Shown: one piece after another, positions 31,339-34,244 of the stretch
Position numbering within the stretch: the stretch's first letter is position 1
Layout of the letters: the number at the start of each line of letters is the position of its first letter
From: Methylobacterium sp. E-065
GTDB taxonomy: Bacteria; Pseudomonadota; Alphaproteobacteria; Rhizobiales; Beijerinckiaceae
Assembly (NCBI RefSeq): GCF_022829605.1
Contig: NZ_JAKSYD010000161.1
Coordinates: 1-34,244, forward strand
DNA: 34,244 bases
Direction of reading: 5' to 3'
The notes under the pieces: model-generated
The model's input: only the letters and a program-made list of their open reading frames with translations
Told to the model about the DNA's origin: nothing
The model's database searches: none
Translations under genes and position numbers: made by a program

Positions 31339-31665
31339 GGACGGATCACCTGCGTTCGACCGTCCCCCTTGCAGGACGCAAGGGTGAGGAAGGCTCGGAA
31401 GTAGAATCCGAGGTTCTAAGCTGGGGAGCGCTGTGGTCAAGAAGCGCCAGACTGACCCGTCTGATCGCAATGGGTGGATCCACACCACTATGCCGTATCT
31501 CCCGAGAAACGCAGAGGGATGCCCGACCCTTGTGGGATACCTTCGTCCGGCGTTAGAGGTTCGCGAGGCCGGATATTAACCTTGTTTGGATAGTGCGGTG
31601 CATGCGGATCGTTCTCCTCGATCCTACGTCAGCCGCGACGGAGTGACCGCGGGTCGGAGCCGGCC
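31339..31665. promoter_or_regulatory. Divergent promoter region of the chemosensory operon and the HWE-type kinase
   Basis: This 327-base gap serves both the eleven-gene minus-strand operon and the plus-strand kinase gene. I see no gene in it. An inverted repeat sits at 31394-31412, and an AT-rich stretch near 31572-31597 (TATTAACCTTGTTTGGATAG) could hold the kinase promoter. Exact boxes are uncertain. Confidence 0.45.
31394..31412. promoter_or_regulatory. Inverted repeat CTCGGA-N7-TCCGAG, candidate operator
   Basis: Perfect 6-base arms with a 19-base span lie about 56 bases upstream of the receptor gene ATG. The location and size fit a regulator binding site for the chemosensory operon, but no regulator is known. 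Confidence 0.35.
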
Positions 31666-33381
31666 GTGACCCTGACGACCCGCATACTGCTGCTGGTGAT
31701 GCTCGCGCTCGCGCCGGCTCTCGCGATCCAGGGATATAACGAGTACGCCCTGCGTACCTCGCGCGACGAGGCCGTGCGCGCCGATGCCATGGCCACCGCT
31801 CGGACCGTGGCCGAAGACCTCTCGCAGGTCGCCGAGACGGCACGCCAGGCACTCAACTTCGTGGCGCAGGACCTCACCGTGCGAGCCATGGAGCCAGCAG
31901 GATGCACCGAGTACCTCCACCGCGCCGCGACGGACAATCCGCATCTCGCGGTCCTGGCGCTGACGCGGATCGACGGGACCGTCGTCTGCAACAGCGTGGG
32001 ATCGCCTGCCGGCTCGTATGCAGTGCCCGACCGCAGCTACCAGCGTCGTGCCGTCGCGGAAGACACGTTCGTCATGGGGACCTATGCCCGAGGCAACGCC
32101 TCGCGGAAGGACTCCCTCCACTTCGCGCAACCCCTTCACGACGCGAACGGCCAGACGGTCGGCGTCCTGGCCGCCGCCATCGACCTCGATTGGCTCGCGA
32201 AGTATCTGCGGCGCAACCTACGACTGTCGAGCACCTCGGTCACCGTCGCCGACGAGAACCATGTCATCCTGGTCCGCTACCCGGACGGCGATGGTTGGGT
32301 CGGCAAGCCGATCCCGCCTGAGCGGCTACGCATTCTTACTGAACGGGGCGAGGGTGTCCGTGTCGATCTCGGGATCGACGGACGCGAGAGGGTCCTGGCC
32401 AACACCCAACCTTCCGGCCCGACCTCGGCGGCCTGGGTCACCGTCGGCCGCGACCGCGACATCGCCTACGCCGACGTCGATGCGGCGACGCGTCGGGGAG
32501 TGGTCCTGATCGCGCTGGGTGCCATCATGGCGGTCGTGGCCGCGCTTTTCGCCGGGCGCTTCTTCATCCGCCGTCCCTTCGGCCGCCTGCTTCGGACGGC
32601 GTCCCGGTGGCAGGCCGGCGATCTCGCCGCCCGCAACGGCCTGGATGGGGGCGACGAGTTCGGCCGGCTCGGGCGCAAGCTGGATGCCATGGCGGGAAGC
32701 CTGCAACGCAACGAGGCGGAGCTGCGGGAGGAGATCCGCAACGGCCGGGCGATGCAGGAACGGCAGGTGACGATGCTGCACGAGTTGAACCACCGGGTGA
32801 AAAACACACTCGCCACGGTCCAGGCGTTGGCACGGCAGTCGACCCGGGGCGGCGACGCGCCCGGGGAGCGGCTGGAGGCCCGTATCCTCGCCCTATCGAA
32901 AACACACGACCTACTGACGCAGGACGATTGGTCGAGCGCCCCCCTGCGCGCGGTGCTGGAGAATGAGATCGGGCCATACCGGGGCGGCGATTCCACTTTC
33001 GTGATTGAAGGGCCCGACGTCGACCTGCCGCCCCGTCACGTCCTATCGCTCGGCATGACACTGCATGAGCTCGTCACCAACGCAGCCAAGTACGGCGCGC
33101 TTTCCGTGCCGGGCGGCGAAGTGCGTGTCGCCTGGTCGATTGCCGGTGCCGGGCACAGCGAGCGGTACCTGCGCCTTGATTGGATCGAGACTCGCGGTCC
33201 ACCGGCATCTTCCCCCGAACGTCGCGGTTTCGGCACGCGCTTGATCACGATGAGCGTTGAGCGCGAACTCGACGGCAAGGTCACCCTCGACTATGCGGAG
33301 AAGGGATTGCGTGTCGGCATGGACGTCCCGTTGACCGAGTTGGGCCGGGCACATCTCAGCCCACTCGCCACTGCCCATTGA
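31666..33381 (+). CDS. Membrane sensor histidine kinase of the HWE/HisKA_2 type with Cache and HAMP domains
   Basis: A 571-residue sensor. A membrane helix (RILLLVMLALAPALAIQ, 6-22) is followed by a periplasmic Cache-like domain (about 30-270; DRSYQRRAVAEDTFVMGTYA, VGVLAAAIDLDWL), a second helix (GVVLIALGAIMAVVAALFAG, 278-297), HAMP (about 300-350), then kinase domains. The phospho-acceptor is H376 in LHELNHRVKNTLATVQALAR, the N box is ELVTNAAKYGALS, and W506-x-E508 in LDWIETRG plus RRGFGTRLI are HWE-family marks. The GTG at 31666 has GGAG about seven bases upstream. HWE kinases often feed PhyR-type or single-domain regulators in stress signalling; no regulator is adjacent. It is divergent from the chemosensory operon. 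Confidence 0.9.
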   Translation: MTLTTRILLLVMLALAPALAIQGYNEYALRTSRDEAVRADAMATARTVAEDLSQVAETARQALNFVAQDLTVRAMEPAGCTEYLHRAATDNPHLAVLALTRIDGTVVCNSVGSPAGSYAVPDRSYQRRAVAEDTFVMGTYARGNASRKDSLHFAQPLHDANGQTVGVLAAAIDLDWLAKYLRRNLRLSSTSVTVADENHVILVRYPDGDGWVGKPIPPERLRILTERGEGVRVDLGIDGRERVLANTQPSGPTSAAWVTVGRDRDIAYADVDAATRRGVVLIALGAIMAVVAALFAGRFFIRRPFGRLLRTASRWQAGDLAARNGLDGGDEFGRLGRKLDAMAGSLQRNEAELREEIRNGRAMQERQVTMLHELNHRVKNTLATVQALARQSTRGGDAPGERLEARILALSKTHDLLTQDDWSSAPLRAVLENEIGPYRGGDSTFVIEGPDVDLPPRHVLSLGMTLHELVTNAAKYGALSVPGGEVRVAWSIAGAGHSERYLRLDWIETRGPPASSPERRGFGTRLITMSVERELDGKVTLDYAEKGLRVGMDVPLTELGRAHLSPLATAH

Positions 33382-33655
33382 GATCTACTGCAGGAGGCCA
33401 GCCCCAAACGTCTGGCATCTCCCGGCCCTGTCGGCAAAGGTTAGATATCGTCGTCCCGCTTAGAGAGCGATGGAAGCGAAAAGAGCGCTCTGCTAGTAAT
33501 GAACATGGACGGCCTTGTGCCGAAACCAGTCGTCTAGCCTGTCCAGGCTGGTCTGCGAAACACGCATTCTGCGACGACGTTCATACCGTTTTTGTGCGAA
33601 CGGCCGTGGGGATCGGTCGCTTTCCAAAGTACCCGGGGCGTGACACTCCCCTCCC
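33382..33655. other. Intergenic region between two sensor genes
   Basis: No gene is seen in these 274 bases. AAAGAGCGCTCTGCT at 33480-33495 holds the short palindrome AGAGCGCTCT. The downstream gene's promoter probably lies near 33580-33640. Confidence 0.35.
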
Positions 33656-34105
33656 ATGAGCAGCTTGCACAAACTGATCGGGACGGTTGCCCGCCGACGT
33701 CATTCGCCGGTCACTGATTACGGCGTCACGTTGCTGCTTGTCGGCGCCATGACGTTCGTCCGGTTCCTGGCCCCGGCCCACGTCGCACCATTCCTGCTGT
33801 ATATTCCCGTCCTGCTCGTCGTCACCCTGGCTTTCGGCTGGGGTGCTGGGACGTTTGCGCTGTTGTTGTCCACCCTGATCGCCGCGTGGTTCTACACGCG
33901 CGATGGGATGCTCGGCAGCGTCGACGTGGCCCTGCTCTGCCAGTACGTGACTGTCGGCGCGACCATGGTGTGGATCTGCCACGCGTTGCGCCGGTCCGTG
34001 GTGCAGAACGAAGCCACCCTGGAGCGGCTCAACGCGGCGAACCACATTCTCGTCGACAGGGAAACGGCGTTGACCGACGCCAACGCCGTGGCGGAGGCCG
34101 CCAAG
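33656..34105 (+). pseudogene. DUF4118 (KdpD-like membrane) sensor protein, truncated by an insertion sequence
   Basis: The first 150 codons encode four close membrane helices (YGVTLLLVGAMTFVRFL, VAPFLLYIPVLLVVTLAFGW, AGTFALLLSTLIAAWFY, VALLCQYVTVGATMVWICHA) typical of DUF4118 sensor modules, then the start of a coiled coil (LERLNAANHILVDRETALTD). In this family a PAS and/or histidine kinase domain should follow. Instead, right after codon 150 the reading frame enters a sequence (CQKALEWDPGSACNWDPF) that is a translation of insertion-sequence terminal repeats, and it stops at 34219. The gene is therefore cut and should lack output function. CCTCCC before the ATG gives no good ribosome site. 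Confidence 0.75.
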
Positions 34106-34244
34106 TGTCAAAAGGCGTTGGAATGGGACCCCGGATCGGCGTGCAATTGGGACCCCTTCGCAAGCTGGGTACGGTACGGTGCGGCTGAGCTGATCCGACG
34201 TCCAGCTTTGGCGTCGTAGGCGCTGGCCTCAGGCGCGGTTCTTG
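34106..34244. mobile_element. Terminal end of an IS21-family-like insertion sequence (partial)
   Basis: The sequence starts with TGTCAAAAGGCGTTGGAATG, and the motif TGGGACCCC is repeated at 34124-34132 and 34148-34156, 24 bases apart. A 5'-TG end with multiple internal repeats about two helical turns apart is how IS21-type ends are built, and the GGGACCCC repeats are familiar from alphaproteobacterial members. The transposase genes istA/istB would lie beyond the window, so family assignment is from the ends only. It interrupts the DUF4118 gene exactly at a codon boundary. Confidence 0.6.

Noticed and set aside
33558..33590. GAAAC-N16-CGTT resembling an EcfG-type stress promoter
   Set aside because: One mismatch in the -35 box and no support beyond chance expectation in this sequence.

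Overview
The window looks like a GC-rich alphaproteobacterial chromosome, most likely Hyphomicrobiales and probably near Methylobacterium. The reasons are very high GC, a RuvB tail of alphaproteobacterial type, a rhizobial-type dispersed repeat, large palindromic intergenic repeats, and a chemotaxis operon that includes CheC and HEAT-repeat partners.

Bases 1-7.7 kb: the end of ruvB, a large palindromic repeat, a small membrane protein, then a peptide-handling cluster. That cluster holds two paralogous Tat-exported family 5 solute-binding proteins, an M81 (MlrC-type) metallopeptidase, a beta-lactamase-fold serine hydrolase and a divergent cupin. No ABC permease or ATPase is present.

Bases 7.7-14.3 kb: a broken type II secretion (T2SS) locus. 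gspH, gspI, gspJ, gspM and a gspN/C-like gene look intact. gspG has lost its leader, gspL has lost its N-terminal half and is frameshifted, and gspK is frameshifted and fused in frame to the C-terminal beta-strands of a TonB-dependent receptor. An SDR oxidoreductase and a divergent ArsR-type regulator lie between the two halves. Re-inverting the segment between about 8.16 and 11.9 kb would restore the order K-L-M-N on one strand, so I infer an inversion with flanking deletions.

Bases 14.5-18.6 kb: an accessory segment. It starts at a tmRNA/tRNA 3'-end fragment wrapped in a strong hairpin (a candidate attachment site) and carries iteron-like repeats, a winged-helix replication-like protein, a truncated tape-measure-like protein, two tandem paralogous phage-type proteins, a DUF488-like protein and small unknowns.

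Bases 18.9-31.3 kb: one tightly coupled eleven-gene chemosensory operon on the minus strand: MCP with two signalling tips - triple-domain CheW - CheB - HEAT-repeat protein - CheR - CheY - CheA - small unknown - CheY - CheC - LOV/PAS hybrid histidine kinase. Most neighbours overlap by 1-8 bases. There are no flagellar genes. The receptor has no membrane segment or sensory domain, and the last gene encodes a blue-light LOV photoreceptor kinase. I consider this the most interesting system in the window: a cytoplasmic, possibly light-linked chemosensory array. It may be cargo of an island integrated at the tmRNA-like site.

Bases 31.3-34.2 kb: a divergent Cache/HAMP/HWE-type membrane histidine kinase, then a DUF4118 membrane sensor gene cut after codon 150 by what looks like the terminal repeats of an IS21-family element running off the window. 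All statements come from reading the sequence; no database search was possible.
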